A stretch of 16,827 nt of DNA from CAYMFD01 sp964389475 (GTDB lineage: Bacteria; Bacteroidota; Bacteroidia; Chitinophagales; Saprospiraceae), in contig CAYMFD010000087.1 in assembly GCA_964389475.1 (NCBI GenBank), positions 1 to 16,827 on the forward strand, in the 5' to 3' direction. This document shows positions 8,035 through 15,891 of this stretch, in pieces. How positions within the stretch are numbered: the stretch's first letter is position 1; each line of letters begins with the position of its first letter. The notes below the pieces were generated by a model, which saw nothing but the letters and a program-made list of their open reading frames with translations, was not told where the DNA came from and did not search any database. Made by a program: the position numbers and the translations under genes.

Positions 8035-8640
8035 ATGAATAAAGTATACTGGACACTAGCTCTATTGGTTGTCTTCTTCCTGATCCTAGGTACCAACCGG
8101 ATCGACCAGATGCACTTTGAGCGACTCAAGGACTCACTGACCAATATCTACAACGATCGCCTGGTCGTCAAGGACTACATCCTAGATATATCGACTAACC
8201 TCGAAGAAAAACACCGAGAAGCTGCCGTGGGCAATCAAGCCTTCTTCGGATCGACATCTGATAGGCTTTCAAAGGAGGTGGACTCTCTAGTTGTCCTTTT
8301 TGGCAAGACAGAACTGACTCGGCGTGAGGGGGATTTACTCGATGATTTTAAAAAGAAAAATCTTCAACTTACCAAGGCCATGCGATCCTACAGCAGTGCC
8401 GAAGAAGACATCGACATCCGACAAGATCAAGTGATCACGCAAGTAAAGTCGATGAAAACTACGCTGAACTCACTGTCCCGAATCCAAGTACAAGAGGGAC
8501 GGGCCGAAATGCTAAACGCTAATAAGTCTATCCAAGCAATCGAACTGTTTACCAGGATTGAGATCATCTTCCTAATCCTCATCGGTATCGTCATACAGGC
8601 GCTAATCGTGCTTAAGGTCAATCGGATTAAGAATAGGTAG
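8035..8640 (+). CDS. Four-helix-bundle sensor-like membrane protein without output domain
   Basis: The protein has 201 residues. A membrane helix at about residues 5-19 is followed by ~155 residues of charged, heptad-like helices, then a second membrane helix at about 174-193 and a short basic tail (KVNRIKNR). This layout resembles the periplasmic four-helix-bundle sensor of methyl-accepting chemotaxis proteins and histidine kinases (4HB_MCP type), with the NRIDQMHFERLKDSLTNIYNDRL opening typical of Bacteroidota examples. No HAMP, kinase or methyl-accepting domain follows, so it cannot signal alone in the standard way. It follows the DUF5686 gene after 172 bp, so it probably has its own promoter, though no clear TAnnTTTG element was found. 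Function unknown. Confidence 0.7.
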   Translation: MNKVYWTLALLVVFFLILGTNRIDQMHFERLKDSLTNIYNDRLVVKDYILDISTNLEEKHREAAVGNQAFFGSTSDRLSKEVDSLVVLFGKTELTRREGDLLDDFKKKNLQLTKAMRSYSSAEEDIDIRQDQVITQVKSMKTTLNSLSRIQVQEGRAEMLNANKSIQAIELFTRIEIIFLILIGIVIQALIVLKVNRIKNR

Positions 8641-8642
8641 TT

Positions 8643-8663
8643 ATCCTACCTGTGCGGTAGGAT
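8643..8663 (+). terminator. Hairpin just after the 4HB gene
   Basis: ATCCTACC and GGTAGGAT form a perfect 8-bp stem with a 5-nt loop (TGTGC), starting 2 nt after the stop codon. No T-run follows (GTAAATA), so it may protect the mRNA 3' end or weakly terminate, with the stronger hairpin at 8707-8741 behind it. Confidence 0.45.
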
Positions 8664-8706
8664 GTAAATACCGCTGGTCCGATCGAGGCCTACTAAGAAA
8701 CACAAT

Positions 8707-8741
8707 AAAGGGTCCTAGCTGCTGCGCAACTAGGACCCTTT
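8707..8741. terminator. Bidirectional intrinsic terminator
   Basis: AAAGGGTCCTAG and CTAGGACCCTTT form a perfect 12-bp stem with an 11-nt loop. It sits between two convergent genes (ending at 8640 on plus and 8767 on minus), with A/T-flanked ends on both sides, so it can stop transcription from both directions. Confidence 0.8.
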
Positions 8742-8766
8742 GTCATATGTCTCAAGAGACGATGTA

Positions 8767-10440
8767 CTATCGTACCTGCTGTGTTCTTGGTGCTTTGGGC
8801 TGTAGGTTGGCTACCGCCTCGTCTTTCTCTGATGATACCTTACCGACTCTGGACTGGTTAGTATCGATGCAGAAGTCTACACGATCTCTCCGGCCAAATC
8901 GTCCGTCAGAGTAGTAAAACTCATCGCCTGTCTCATCAAGTACGCTGAAACCTCCGTCGCCATAGTTACAGCACATACCGTCACCGTATGTGTCAATCAC
9001 TATGAGTCTGTAGCACCCGTCCTCTAAGCATAGAGTCTCGTCGAGAGATGTACCAGCTAGCGTGTAATCGTAAGGGCCACCTCGCTCGATGATGTTACCC
9101 GTTGTGAGGTCTCTCAATTTCCACTTAGTCTCCTCTGGGAAGTCATCGAAGTCAAACTGCAGGGTCAGGTTGTAACATCCTCCGCCTGTAGTAGTCTCAC
9201 AGGCATCACCTACGCCATCGCCATCTGTATCGGTCTGTGCAGGATTAGCCACTGTAGGGCAGTTGTCATTAGCATCGATGATACCGTCACCGTCCGTATC
9301 TGTATTGTTAGTCTCGTCGCAAGCATCACCTATGCCATCACCGTCGATATCAGACTGATTTGGGTTAGCCACATTGGGGCAGTTGTCTACGTCGTCTAAG
9401 ATGCCATCGCCGTCTGCATCGTTGGTCGTACCAGTATTACTACCACTGCATACGGTGCCTATGTTAGATATCATAGTCTGAAAATTGGCCGTGACGTAGT
9501 TATTCATCCTAGCAGCCTGTCCATCGCTAAACATATACATGCACGCATCATTGCTGTAGTCCATGTAGCTCATATGGAGATCTACACTGCCGCATGAGCT
9601 AGCTGTCGCAGAAGGGCAATCATAGTTGGGTCCGGTCTGAGTAGGTGTGTCACTTACATTATCGGTAGATCCGCAGCCACCATTACCCCATAGGTGATCG
9701 AGTAGTAGGTAGTGACCCAGCTCATGGGTAAGGGTACGACCTAGGTTAAATGGTGCTTGTGGAGATATACTACCACAGCCGCTACCGCTACCGAATGCTG
9801 TAGCGTCAATCACTACACCATCACCATTACCGGCGCCACCGAGTGGTGAGTAGCCCAGTACACCCGTATTGCTCTGGACAAAGATGTTGATATACCCAGA
9901 CCAAGCAGCGCTGAAATCCCCTGTAGTAGCATTGATCGTCACAGCAGGCTCTCCCTCGACCAGCGTAGAACTACTAGGGTGGCCCTTATCGGCTAGGCAA
10001 AAGCGAATACATGCATCGCCTGGCGTGACACCTGCGTAGTTGCTAGCATAGTTGCTAAACTGGCTGACGTCACTATTCTGAGCACGGTAGTCTGCATTAA
10101 GGATGTCTATCTGGCTCTGTGCTAAAGCTCGTAGGCAGGCCTCATCAGGACTGCTTACTCCCTGGTAGTGGACGGCAACTGGGAGTACGATGGGGTTGGT
10201 ACAGTTGATGACGGATCGATTGCTCATCATCTGCTCCGTATTGCTGACTCGCTTGAGGTGTAGGCGGCTATAAGCCTCGTCCTGCATCAGGCTGTGCTGG
10301 TGCTCAGTCGATGAGCATGACCTCTGTAGGGCTACCTCTTGTATATTATCATCTACTCCATCCCACGAAGTGTCATCATCATTACATGCATAGAGACTGA
10401 GGAGCATGAGGGCCAATCCTATTATTACCACATTTTTCAT
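8767..10440 (-). CDS. Surface lipoprotein M43-like zinc metalloprotease with TSP3 repeats
   Basis: A 557-residue secreted protease. The signal peptide ends in LYAC (lipidated Cys19), followed by NDDD, an acidic stretch like the Bacteroidota lipoprotein export signal, suggesting cell-surface display. The metzincin zinc site is THELGHYLLLDH: His239, Glu240, His243, His249. A Met-turn follows (SYMDYSNDACMYMFSDGQAARM, Met293). Both fit the pappalysin-like M43 family. The usual Gly in the HExxHxxGxxH motif is Leu246. Residues 341-414 are two thrombospondin type 3 calcium-binding repeats (DGDGI.D..DNCP.VANP.Q.D.DGDG.GDAC). Residues 421-525 form a Cys-rich beta domain (CLEDGCYRLIVIDTYGDG) seen in other secreted Bacteroidota proteins. 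No type IX secretion tail is visible, consistent with lipid anchoring instead. It is divergent from the sigma factor gene across 222 bp and convergent with the 4HB gene. Confidence 0.88.
   Translation of the reverse strand: MKNVVIIGLALMLLSLYACNDDDTSWDGVDDNIQEVALQRSCSSTEHQHSLMQDEAYSRLHLKRVSNTEQMMSNRSVINCTNPIVLPVAVHYQGVSSPDEACLRALAQSQIDILNADYRAQNSDVSQFSNYASNYAGVTPGDACIRFCLADKGHPSSSTLVEGEPAVTINATTGDFSAAWSGYINIFVQSNTGVLGYSPLGGAGNGDGVVIDATAFGSGSGCGSISPQAPFNLGRTLTHELGHYLLLDHLWGNGGCGSTDNVSDTPTQTGPNYDCPSATASSCGSVDLHMSYMDYSNDACMYMFSDGQAARMNNYVTANFQTMISNIGTVCSGSNTGTTNDADGDGILDDVDNCPNVANPNQSDIDGDGIGDACDETNNTDTDGDGIIDANDNCPTVANPAQTDTDGDGVGDACETTTGGGCYNLTLQFDFDDFPEETKWKLRDLTTGNIIERGGPYDYTLAGTSLDETLCLEDGCYRLIVIDTYGDGMCCNYGDGGFSVLDETGDEFYYSDGRFGRRDRVDFCIDTNQSRVGKVSSEKDEAVANLQPKAPRTQQVR
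9199..9420 (-). repeat. Two tandem TSP3-type coding repeats
   Basis: Residues 341-414 of the metalloprotease consist of two copies of a ~40-residue unit (period about 120 nt) rich in DxDGDG calcium-binding loops with DNCP and GDAC ends. The two copies are similar at both protein and base level, indicating tandem duplication. Such units bind calcium and probably act as a stiff spacer between protease and C-terminal domain. Confidence 0.8.
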
Positions 10441-10662
10441 AGTACTTGCTTTTTAAAAGTGTTTTAAAATAATTGAGAGTTAATAGTATCTGTGAGATCG
10501 TACAGTGACTCACACCCTTGTGTAGCCATAACGACTACCATCCCCTAGTACTACCGCTTCTTTTGTTGAAAAAAACTATAACAACACTGCCTAAAAGTCG
10601 CCCTATACTATTGTAAATCAGCAGGTTAATCCATTTACATTTTATTATGATTTTGTGCTATC

Positions 10663-11331
10663 TTGGCATTAACAATACAGATACGGCGCTACGTGACCAC
10701 TCCCCAAGACGATCAATTACTCTTCGATGCCATGGTGCTAGGCCAGGACTATGCGCTAGAGGTGCTCCTACGCCAGTATCATAATTACCTGACTGTAGTT
10801 GCTGGTCGATACTTGAGTGATGGCAATGCGGTACAGGATGTCATACACGACGTATTCACAGATTTATGGCAATCGGGAAAACAGATCGATATCTCATGCT
10901 CTGTCAAGTCTTACTTAAGAGGTGCGGTTACTAACAAGTGCCTAAGTACGATCCGTCGCCAGCGATCTGCACCCAATACAAGAGAGGAGATCGTCGATCA
11001 GGCAGGTGACACGGCCAGTCCGCTCGACCTCCTTGACATGAAGGACCTACGGCTCGCTATCGCTAAAATAGTAGCCCAGCTCCCGGACAGGTGCAGAGAA
11101 GTCTACCTGCTATCTCGTAACGAGGGCAAGACACATAAAGAAATCGCTGCCCTTCTCGACACATCGACCAAGACGGTAGAGAACCATATCACGAGAGCTC
11201 TACGTGATCTCAGACAGGGTCTACAGCGACAGGGCTGGCCGGCCAAGTTGGTATTACTCATATTTACAATTACGGTACTAGGGGATACACTGATTTTTTG
11301 CAACACTATCAATAGGGATATACTCCTATAG
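10663..11331 (+). CDS. ECF (FecI-like) RNA polymerase sigma factor
   Basis: A 222-residue sigma-70 family factor of the extracytoplasmic-function group. Region 2 includes DYALEVLLRQYHNYL and AVQDVIHDVFTDLW with SYLRGAVTNKCLSTIRRQR (-10 recognition). Region 4 is DLRLAIAKIVAQLPDRCREVYLLSRNEGKTHKEIAALLDTSTKTVENHITRALRDLR, with its HTH for the -35 element. A hydrophobic tail (LVLLIFTITVLGDTLIF) ends the protein, as often seen in Bacteroidota FecI-like factors. The start is uncertain: TTG 10663 is the first usable codon after an in-frame stop at 10648; GTG 10693 is possible, and the ATG at 10732 would cut into region 2. FecR follows after 3 bp. It probably directs transcription of the receptor operon and perhaps other loci when the receptor signals. 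Confidence 0.93.
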   Translation: MALTIQIRRYVTTPQDDQLLFDAMVLGQDYALEVLLRQYHNYLTVVAGRYLSDGNAVQDVIHDVFTDLWQSGKQIDISCSVKSYLRGAVTNKCLSTIRRQRSAPNTREEIVDQAGDTASPLDLLDMKDLRLAIAKIVAQLPDRCREVYLLSRNEGKTHKEIAALLDTSTKTVENHITRALRDLRQGLQRQGWPAKLVLLIFTITVLGDTLIFCNTINRDILL

Positions 11332-11334
11332 CAC

Positions 11335-12279
11335 ATGGACAAAGCGATATACACACAGCTGGTAATTGATAATCTACAAGGTCTACTCTCTGAGGATGAA
11401 CTAGATAGACTCAATGAGGCTACCCTATCGCATACCGCTCTCGCTCGCGAACGACTCAGACTCGAGGAGCTCTGGGACGCCACCGGCAACACCCGCCGAG
11501 TAGTGACCGACCAAGAGACGCTGGCAATGATAGACCGCATCAAAAACTCTGGCAGAAGCACAACCGTACGACCACTGATACCTAGACTCGTTGCTGTAGC
11601 TGCGATGCTCTTCGTACTCGTATCTGCATCTATATGGATACTAGACGAGAGAAAGACGCCTAGCCTCTATGATACCGCAGGGCTACATACACTACCCGAT
11701 GGTAGCGAGGTGACGCTGCGTAGTGGTGCTATTATATCTGACATCGAGTTTAACAAAACTGCTCGGCGACTTACAAGCAGTGGCGATGTGGTCTTTTCGG
11801 TAATCAAAGATCGAGACCGACCATTCGTCGTACAGGCTAGCAACTCCACGACTACTGTTACGGGGACCATCTTCATGATAAGATCAGGCAAAGGAGACCT
11901 AGTCAGCGTCAGCGAGGGATCTGTAGAAGTGAAGGCCAACAATGGTACGGAACTGGAGAGCCTCAAAGCCGGAGACGCCGTCACGGTTGCGAGTACAGGT
12001 AATATCTACAAGCTAGACCACCACGGCAATCTATCAGGCTGGCGAGACGGTGTATACAGCTACCGCGATGTCACCTTGCAAGATATCGTCAATGAGCTCG
12101 CCATCATATTCGATACGCAGATATCAATAGCGCAGCCCGAGATGAGGACGTGTTCGATGACTGCCGCTCTGAGGGGAGTGACAATCGAGGAAGTCCTAGA
12201 GGTAATCCGCCAAACCAAGGGTATGCAGATTAAGCGTCGCGGCAATGGCTACGTCATGGATGGAGGTACTTGTGGGTAG
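11335..12279 (+). CDS. FecR-like anti-sigma factor with DUF4974-like region
   Basis: A 314-residue inner-membrane anti-sigma factor. Residues 1-75 are the cytoplasmic sigma-binding part (LLSEDELDRLNE). One membrane helix lies at about 84-103 (LVAVAAMLFVLVSASIWIL). The periplasmic FecR domain covers about 112-205 (LPDGSEVTLRSGAIISDI, VTGTIFMIRSGKGDLVSVSEGSVEV, LKAGDAV). A DUF4974-like STN-type fold begins near 243 (YRDVTLQDIVNELAIIFDTQISI) and ends near 305. It should hold the sigma factor until the TonB-dependent receptor touches it through the receptor's STN domain. It begins 3 bp after the sigma gene, and its 3' end overlaps the receptor start by 35 bp (or 20 bp for the alternative start), so the three are translationally coupled. 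Confidence 0.93.
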   Translation: MDKAIYTQLVIDNLQGLLSEDELDRLNEATLSHTALARERLRLEELWDATGNTRRVVTDQETLAMIDRIKNSGRSTTVRPLIPRLVAVAAMLFVLVSASIWILDERKTPSLYDTAGLHTLPDGSEVTLRSGAIISDIEFNKTARRLTSSGDVVFSVIKDRDRPFVVQASNSTTTVTGTIFMIRSGKGDLVSVSEGSVEVKANNGTELESLKAGDAVTVASTGNIYKLDHHGNLSGWRDGVYSYRDVTLQDIVNELAIIFDTQISIAQPEMRTCSMTAALRGVTIEEVLEVIRQTKGMQIKRRGNGYVMDGGTCG

Positions 12280-14047
12280 GCGGTACGGCCTCACACTCCT
12301 AGCCCTCCTGCTGGCCCTAGGCAGCATCTGCCAAGAGTCCATATTACGATCAAAGGCCCTACTCTCGGTAGCAGATGAATACAAGCTCTCCATCATCATC
12401 CCAACATCGCTGTCTGACGACGAGGTCCCTGGCATGCCTCAAGCGTCATGGCCCCTACAGCTAAAGATCGACTATCTGCTGAGTGGCACAGCCCATATCG
12501 GCCGCGTCGAGTCGCAAGTAATCGTCTTACTACGGCAGTCACAGTTGTACGGCTATGTCCAGGATGCCATCACAGGTGAGCGACTGGCCCACGCCAACAT
12601 CTACCAGCCTAGTACCGATACTTATACCTCTAGCAATAAAGATGGCTACTACAGTCTGAGCTTCGTAGGTGACTCCGTAGAGCTGGAGGTCACGTATGTA
12701 GGCTACGAAACCGCTGCACGGTGGGTATATCCATCTCAGGGTCGGCAAGCGCATACGATACGTGTCTATCCTGACAACGATGTGCCGACGATAATCATCA
12801 GCGACCAGATAACGGGTGCCACAGATAGCCTGCTACTCGTCTCTAGTGACTCGCCTGACCTCCTACTAGAGCAGACCCAAGCCAGCTCGGCGGTGGGTGG
12901 CGAGCCCGATATATTCCAAGCCGTACTGCGGCAGCCAGGCATCACGGCTGGTGCAGACGGGCTAGGCGGCCTACACGTACGCGGTGGAGCCCACGGTCAT
13001 AATCTTGTGACGATAGATGGTGTACCACTCTATCAGTCGGCACATGCATTCGGTATATACTCCATCGTCAACAACTCGATTGTCGATAGGGCTTATGTAC
13101 AGAAGCAGGGCATTACCGAAGACCAAGCAGGCCGACTGGCATCCGTCATCGACATCCGGCTCCAAGATCCAGACCTCGCCAAGCCACAACTCAGTTTCCA
13201 GACCTCATCACTAGCTAGTCAGATAGTTGCTAGCACGCCTATCCGAGCAGGTAAGTCAGGCATCACCGTAGCGGCTCGTCGTAGCCATGTAGATCCGATT
13301 ATCGACCGCATAAGCAGTGACTACAAAGGCAGTATCGGCGAGGGCGGGAGGTCCTTATTTGCCTTTGATGATCAATATATCAAGTGGCAGTATAGACCAG
13401 ATGACAGGCAGCGCCTCACCGCTATGTACTATCGCAGTGGTGACCGATACCGTGACCGTACGACTGCCATCTACGACGATAGTCTTGGTTTAAGTAGTAG
13501 CCTAGACGTACACAGTGATGTACGATGGAGTAACAACGTGGCGCAGTTGGCCTACCAGCGAACCGTGGGCTCACGTAGCATTGCCAAGGTCAGCCTGTCT
13601 AGATATCAATTCACATATCAGAACAACTACGACGGCCTCTTAGTCGATCAAGTCGACAGCTCGGAGCCACTCTACGACCAGCGCATCATCAACTACCGCT
13701 CTGGCATCACAGACTATCGCTTATCTGCTAGCATCGAAACTACCCGAGACGCCATGCGACACAGCTATGGCCTGACCCTAGCGGCCAGGCGGTATCCAGC
13801 AGGCGAGCTCTCACAGAACGATGTGCCAGACGAACCACAACCTACGCGTCCACCCTCCGACCCGCCGCTGACGACATTCACACTGGGAGACTACGACTCG
13901 CAAGAGATGGCCCTATACTACGGTGGTGATCTGAGATTATCGAACAGGATACGCCTCCGTGGAGGATTGCGGACGACGGTCTTCAATAGTCTAGACCTCG
14001 TCTACGGTGACCTTGTGACCTACCTCACCGGAGCTGGCTACCTGTAG
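12245..14047 (+). CDS. FecA-like TonB-dependent receptor, N-terminal part, cut by in-frame TAG
   Basis: This outer-membrane receptor imports a ligand with TonB energy and reports it to FecR. ATG 12260 (Met6) gives the neater signal peptide (GRRYGLTLLALLLALGSICQ); ATG 12245 is the longest start. Residues ~38-96 form an STN signalling domain, 101-178 a CarboxypepD_reg-like domain (LYGYVQDAITGERLAHANIY), 205-308 the plug (ELDIFQ-type PDIFQAVLRQPGI, GGLHVRGG, LVTIDGVPLY), then the barrel. Codon 601 (14045-14047) is TAG, mid-barrel, and the same frame continues with normal barrel sequence to 14896. The product made without readthrough lacks about a third of the protein and the barrel closure, so it should not insert. 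CAG or GAG to TAG is a one-base change. The ligand cannot be told; no SusD-like partner is present. Confidence 0.9.
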   Translation: MATSWMEVLVGRRYGLTLLALLLALGSICQESILRSKALLSVADEYKLSIIIPTSLSDDEVPGMPQASWPLQLKIDYLLSGTAHIGRVESQVIVLLRQSQLYGYVQDAITGERLAHANIYQPSTDTYTSSNKDGYYSLSFVGDSVELEVTYVGYETAARWVYPSQGRQAHTIRVYPDNDVPTIIISDQITGATDSLLLVSSDSPDLLLEQTQASSAVGGEPDIFQAVLRQPGITAGADGLGGLHVRGGAHGHNLVTIDGVPLYQSAHAFGIYSIVNNSIVDRAYVQKQGITEDQAGRLASVIDIRLQDPDLAKPQLSFQTSSLASQIVASTPIRAGKSGITVAARRSHVDPIIDRISSDYKGSIGEGGRSLFAFDDQYIKWQYRPDDRQRLTAMYYRSGDRYRDRTTAIYDDSLGLSSSLDVHSDVRWSNNVAQLAYQRTVGSRSIAKVSLSRYQFTYQNNYDGLLVDQVDSSEPLYDQRIINYRSGITDYRLSASIETTRDAMRHSYGLTLAARRYPAGELSQNDVPDEPQPTRPPSDPPLTTFTLGDYDSQEMALYYGGDLRLSNRIRLRGGLRTTVFNSLDLVYGDLVTYLTGAGYL

Positions 14048-14896
14048 ATGGCCTACCAGCTTAACCCTTCCAGTCTCGTAGGGGTACGAGCTAGCAGCAC
14101 CGCACAACACGAGCACCTACTCACGGCTGGTGACAATGCCTACCCTAGTGATGTGTGGCTGCCTAGTACAATAGCCACCCCACCCGCACAGTCTATCCAA
14201 GCCGAGATATACGCGACCAAGCAGTATCGGCAAGGCCATATCCACCTCAGTATTTATCATAAGGAGATGCAAGGCCTCGTGCTATACGACACCCTCGCCA
14301 CCCTACCCGCACTCACGATCCTAGAGGGCGACACCTGGGAGCAAGAGACATTCTTATCGGATGCACAGAGTACGGGCATAGAGCTACAATCGGCTTGGCA
14401 GGTAGGCAACAAGGTAGACGCCAGGCTCTCCTATACCTGGTCGCGGACGGACTTTCTACTTGGTGATAACATAGGTGACTTCGTAAGCGTACCCTACGAC
14501 TACGACATGCCACACGTAGCCAACGTGGCGATCGCCTACAGGCCAGCTTCTCGATGGCGGATACACATCGACTGGCTATACGCTAGCGGTAGGCCGTATA
14601 CGCTATACCTCACTAACCTCGTCTACACCCCACTCTCACAGGATAGCGACCTTGACGCCTTACAGGTCAGCGACTACAATAGCGATCGCCTACCAGCAAC
14701 GCATAAGCTCAACGTAGCCTGCGACTTTACATGGATAAGGCCTAGGGCAACACATCAGGTTAGCTTAGGCATACAAAACATCTATAACCGCCAGAACGTC
14801 TTGTACCGCTACGAACTCGATGGCGAGGGGATCCGTGATCAGGCGAGCTTCCCGCTTCTACCGATGTTGCGGTGGACGACGAGGATAGGCGGTTGA
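14048..14896 (+). pseudogene. C-terminal barrel part of the interrupted TonB-dependent receptor
   Basis: This stretch continues the receptor in the same frame after the TAG. It opens with MAYQLNPSSLVGVRASSTAQHEHLL, the strand-turn region of FecA/CirA-like barrels that precedes the LPSDVWLPST-type loop (here YPSDVWLPSTIATPPAQSIQAEIYATKQ). It ends with SLGIQNIYNRQNVLYRYELDGEG and SFPLLPMLRWTTRIGG. The 282 codons are fully open and well conserved in style. The ATG directly after the stop could start translation, but the piece has no signal peptide, so an independent product would stay in the cytoplasm. The last residues are RIGG, not the usual terminal aromatic of outer-membrane barrels. Confidence 0.85.
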
Positions 14897-14923
14897 CTTG
14901 TACGGTATTAATACGTACATTTA
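14893..14923 (+). promoter_or_regulatory. Promoter/operator of the toxin-antitoxin pair
   Basis: GTACGGTATTAATACGTAC (14900-14918) is an inverted repeat centred on TTAA with one bulged G. It overlaps a likely promoter: TACATTTA (14916-14923) matches the Bacteroidota -7 consensus TAnnTTTG in 7 of 8 positions, and TTGACT at 14893-14898 lies at the upstream element position. The ribbon-helix-helix antitoxin would be expected to bind such a palindrome and repress its own operon. Confidence 0.5.
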
Positions 14924-14940
14924 TAAAATAATCAAGAGCT

Positions 14941-15255
14941 ATGCAGTCCGTTGAAGAATTAAAGAAAACACTTAAGGCTAGTGATGCTGGTAAAGAGGCG
15001 AGAATTGACATTCGTCTTGACATCGTACACAAATTGTTTTTAAAGCAAGTATGTAAGCCTGCAGGTTACAAGTCGCTGAGTGCCTTCATGATTCAAGCAG
15101 CGCTAGATAAAGCACAGGCAATAGTAGAAAAAGAAAACACCATCCTTGCAAGCGAACGAGATAAGAGCATTTTCTTTAATGCCTTGCTTGAAACACAGGG
15201 GCCTAACGAAGCCCTGAATAAGGCTACCGCTTCTTTTAAAGAAGCTCTCAAGTAA
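14941..15255 (+). CDS. DUF1778 (TacA-like) ribbon-helix-helix antitoxin
   Basis: A 104-residue antitoxin. Residues 20-62 are the ribbon-helix-helix DNA-binding fold (ARIDIRLDIVHKLFLKQVCKPAGYKSLSAFMIQAAL). Residues 68-104 (ILASERDKSIFFNALLETQGPNEALNKATASF) match the C-terminal DUF1778 tail that wraps the toxin and blocks its CoA site. It precedes the GNAT toxin with a one-base overlap (TAATG), so the pair is translationally coupled. Autoregulation through the palindrome at 14900-14918 is likely for this family. Codon use looks more A-rich than in the receptor gene before it, consistent with acquisition of the pair as a unit. Confidence 0.88.
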   Translation: MQSVEELKKTLKASDAGKEARIDIRLDIVHKLFLKQVCKPAGYKSLSAFMIQAALDKAQAIVEKENTILASERDKSIFFNALLETQGPNEALNKATASFKEALK

Positions 15256-15764
15256 TGCGGTCTTTCATATCAACACCGCTACTCAAATCACACGATAGAA
15301 CACAATTTGACTGTCAAAAGGAGTCCCTTAATCACTACATCAAGTTTCAGGTCAGTCAAGACGTCAAAAAAAAGCTAGCCGTTTGCTTCGTACTGCCTAG
15401 CCTCCATGGCAACACCATCGATGGCTATTATACGCTTGCCAGTGGCAATATACCTTATACACATGTCCCTAGTAAGCTGCGGCAAAAGTATCCTAAGTCA
15501 TACGACTATATACCGGTCACCTTACTTGGTCGATTGGCCTTGGACAAACGCGTGACAGGGCAGGGAATCGGAGGCAAGCTTTTAATTGATGCTCTAAAGC
15601 GCTGCCTCAAAGTAGCAGAAGAAGAAATAGGCTCCGTTGCAGTGATCGTCGATCCTCTGGATGAAGATGCCGAAAGTTATTATCAGCACTATGGATTTAC
15701 TAAACTACCCGACAGGGGCAAGATGTTCTTAGACATGAAGACTATCAAGCAGCTCAATCTTTAA
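15255..15764 (+). CDS. GNAT-family acetyltransferase toxin (TacT-like)
   Basis: Toxins of this group acetylate the amino group of aminoacyl-tRNAs and stop translation. The 169-residue protein has the family opening HDRTQFDCQKESLNHYIK (residues 13-30), the GNAT core strands (VCFVL..., TIDGYYTLASGNIP) and LLGRLALDKRVTGQGIGGKLL (residues 90-110), where the QGIGGK loop binds acetyl-CoA. AVIVDPLDEDAESYYQHYGF follows; Tyr143 is at the position of the catalytic Tyr in TacT-like enzymes, by motif placement only. The length is normal. It overlaps the antitoxin stop by one base. Target tRNA cannot be predicted from sequence. A hairpin CTGCCT/AGGCAG (15805-15819) lies 40 bp downstream and may end the transcript. 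Confidence 0.9.
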   Translation: MRSFISTPLLKSHDRTQFDCQKESLNHYIKFQVSQDVKKKLAVCFVLPSLHGNTIDGYYTLASGNIPYTHVPSKLRQKYPKSYDYIPVTLLGRLALDKRVTGQGIGGKLLIDALKRCLKVAEEEIGSVAVIVDPLDEDAESYYQHYGFTKLPDRGKMFLDMKTIKQLNL

Positions 15765-15891
15765 TTATCGAGGACATTATCAATAGCGTATCACAGTAAA
15801 ACCTCTGCCTCATAGGCAGCATATTAGCCTGCATCGGAGTTACATCGATATGGAAGTCTTGCAGATAATCGTTGTCATCTGTCAATCTGTG

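Noticed and set aside
7977..8042. 22-codon frame overlapping the start of the 4HB gene, a possible leader peptide
   Set aside because: Very short, no attenuator-like hairpin or codon bias, and no supporting feature.
9199..9420. Repeat block considered as a CRISPR-like array
   Set aside because: The two units are protein-coding TSP3 repeats in frame with the protease; there are no spacers or conserved short repeats.
11103..11561. 152-codon frame antisense to the sigma factor and FecR genes
   Set aside because: Ser/Arg-rich composition typical of a shadow frame opposite a real gene; both sense genes are clear family members.
12245..12279. Overlap of FecR and receptor genes considered as a frameshift joining them
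   Set aside because: FecR ends normally after its DUF4974-like region and the receptor has its own signal peptide; a short overlap is ordinary coupling.
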